Shown: piece after piece, positions 62,697 through 64,000 of the stretch | Numbering within the stretch: the first letter of the stretch is position 1 | Layout: each line of letters starts with the position of its first letter | Source of the DNA: Desulfoscipio geothermicus | GTDB lineage: Bacteria > Bacillota > Desulfotomaculia > Desulfotomaculales > Desulfallaceae | Length of the DNA: 64,000 bases | NCBI GenBank assembly: GCA_016841645.1 | Contig: JAENYS010000002.1 | Location: 1 to 64,000, forward strand | Reading direction: 5' to 3' | Program-made: the position numbers and the translations under genes | Notes under the pieces: generated by a model | Told to the model about the DNA's origin: nothing | The model's database searches: none | Seen by the model: only the letters and a program-made list of their open reading frames with translations

Positions 62697-64000
62697 AACC
62701 GCTGCAATTAGTGATGAGCGCTTTCGGACCCTACGCCGGATTGCAGGCGCTTGATTTTACGGAACTGGGCGACCGTTCTTTCTTTTTAATCCACGGTCCC
62801 ACCGGTGCGGGTAAAACCACCATTCTTGACGCCATGTGCTTTGCTTTGTACGGTGACACCAGCGGTGCCCTGCGGGACGGCAAACAAATGCGCAGTGACC
62901 ACGCCGACCCTGAGGTACTGACCGGCGTGACCTTTGATTTTGCCATTGGATCCGAAGTTTACCGGGTTAAGCGCCGCCCGGAGCAGTTACGGCCCAAAAA
63001 ACATGGTATGGGGACCACGCTTATGCGGGCCGATGCCACCCTTTGGAGAAGAGCAGGCCTGGCCGCCCATGACGCCCGGGAAGGTACGGTGCTGGCTAGT
63101 GGAGGAACCAAGGTTAATGCAGCGGTGGAAAACCTGATGGGCTTTAAAAGCGGACAGTTCCGGCAGGTGGTTATGCTGCCCCAGGGCGAATTTCGAAAGC
63201 TGTTGGTAGCAGACTCCAAAGAACGCCAGGTTATCTTAGAAACCCTTTTTCACATTGAGTTGTACCGTTTAGTGGAGGAACGTCTTAAGAATGCAGCCCT
63301 GGAGCTTAAAAAAAAAGTAGGCAATGTTCAGGAACAAAGAAAATGGGTGTTGCTGGAAGCCGGGGTAAAGGACATAGAGGAGCTTAACCTGCGGTTACAA
63401 GGCCACGGGCTGGAACTGGCGGCTATGGAGGAAAAGGTAGTTAATAGCCGCCTGGCGGTTAAAAAAGCGCAGGAACAGTTGACCGCCGGGCAAAAGGCCC
63501 GGGAATTACTGGATGAGCAAAATCAGGCTCTGGCTGCAGTGGCAGCGCTGGAGGAAAAGACACAAAATGTTGAGGAGGCCCGGCAAGAACTGTCTGGTGC
63601 CCGATTGGCCGCCGGTTTAGTTGATGCGGAAAGTGTTTGGCAGACCCGCCGGAGTGAAGCTGTTGCAGCGGAGCAAAACCTGGCCGCCCGGCAGGCTGTG
63701 CTGCTGGAAACCCGCCAGGCCAGGGAAAAGGCCGTGCAAAGCTGGAGCATGGCCAAGGACAGAGAACCGGAGCGGGAGGCGGCGGTACGTGAGGTCAATT
63801 GCCTGGATGAACTATCCGGCAAGGTAAAATCTCTTGCCTTGGCCCGAAATGATGTTAAGGAGGCATGGCAGCGGGCCAAAGCACTGGAAGCTACCTGCAC
63901 CGAAGCCAAAGCTGTTCTAACTGCCAAACAGTCTGCCCTCGAAGAAAAAGCCAAATTGTGCGATGACGTAGCCGGTCAGGCTGCCCAGGCCGGAGCGCTG
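62693..64000 (+). CDS. sbcC: Exonuclease subunit SbcC (Rad50-like), partial
   Basis: 436 codons to the window end with no stop. N-terminal ABC ATPase half: MKPLQLVMSAFGPYAG, Walker A IHGPTGAGKTTILDAMCFAL, and Q-loop VMLPQGEFRKLL. From residue ~200 a long coiled coil begins. SbcC supplies the ATP-driven clamp for SbcD. The C-terminal half lies outside. Confidence 0.95.
   Translation, partial: MKPLQLVMSAFGPYAGLQALDFTELGDRSFFLIHGPTGAGKTTILDAMCFALYGDTSGALRDGKQMRSDHADPEVLTGVTFDFAIGSEVYRVKRRPEQLRPKKHGMGTTLMRADATLWRRAGLAAHDAREGTVLASGGTKVNAAVENLMGFKSGQFRQVVMLPQGEFRKLLVADSKERQVILETLFHIELYRLVEERLKNAALELKKKVGNVQEQRKWVLLEAGVKDIEELNLRLQGHGLELAAMEEKVVNSRLAVKKAQEQLTAGQKARELLDEQNQALAAVAALEEKTQNVEEARQELSGARLAAGLVDAESVWQTRRSEAVAAEQNLAARQAVLLETRQAREKAVQSWSMAKDREPEREAAVREVNCLDELSGKVKSLALARNDVKEAWQRAKALEATCTEAKAVLTAKQSALEEKAKLCDDVAGQAAQAGAL

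Overview
The window looks like chromosome of an anaerobic, endospore-forming Firmicute of the Desulfotomaculum/Peptococcaceae type. This is inferred from a spoIIP gene, an 11-subunit complex I without nuoEFG, many ferredoxin-type proteins, and a methylthioadenosine-salvage cluster that needs no oxygen. Strong AGGAGG-type ribosome sites and frequent GTG/TTG starts fit that assignment.

Layout. 1-24 is the last part of a 23S rRNA gene. 0.1-6.1 kb is an accessory stretch: an orphan nucleotidyltransferase, a long REP-like hairpin, a small membrane protein, an ECF sigma / anti-sigma / sigma-like trio, gene debris (nitroreductase tail, zinc-ribbon remnant), phoU and a shortened LigB-like protein. 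6.3-9.1 kb (minus strand) holds a MarR regulator, a ferredoxin-type protein and an MBL hydrolase; two related operator-like palindromes precede marR and the ferredoxin gene. 9.3-9.45 kb contains a decayed 23S rRNA-like fragment. 9.6-15.1 kb is a one-way Fe-S/NifX/Mrp-type cluster: DUF5320, DUF134 regulator, NifU-like scaffold, NifX-like protein, two ferredoxin-containing MinD ATPases, an Mrp-NifX fusion and an MBL protein.

15.3-17.3 kb has an AI-2E-type permease, a thioredoxin-like protein and a LapA-like membrane protein. 17.5-22.9 kb is a methylthioadenosine / S-adenosylhomocysteine recycling operon (mtnP-like, mtnA, ahcY, class II aldolase, mtaD). The gene set and an Asn in the MtnP-like active site suggest deamination first, then phosphorolysis, isomerisation and aldol cleavage (a DHAP-shunt-like route). 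A class III aminotransferase diverges from the next block.

24.7-33.0 kb is the conserved translation/secretion block ylxM-ffh-rpsP-khpA-rimM-trmD-(LysM, spoIIP)-rplS-lepB-rbgA-rnhB. 33.2-43.0 kb is nuoABCDHIJKLMN, followed by a MoxR ATPase / VWA pair. yraN (45.3 kb) and yifB (53.6 kb), usually close neighbours, are separated by about 8 kb. That insert carries two hypothetical genes, a four-PAS histidine kinase, citrate synthase, a MocR regulator and a holin/lysin phage remnant. A decayed copy of the yifB start at 46.44 kb marks the left side of most of this insert. 55-64 kb has prfC, a metallophosphoesterase, a zinc-ribbon protein with a structured leader, an old-yellow-enzyme family reductase, and sbcD-sbcC (sbcC runs off the window). 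No tRNA gene or CRISPR array was recognised.
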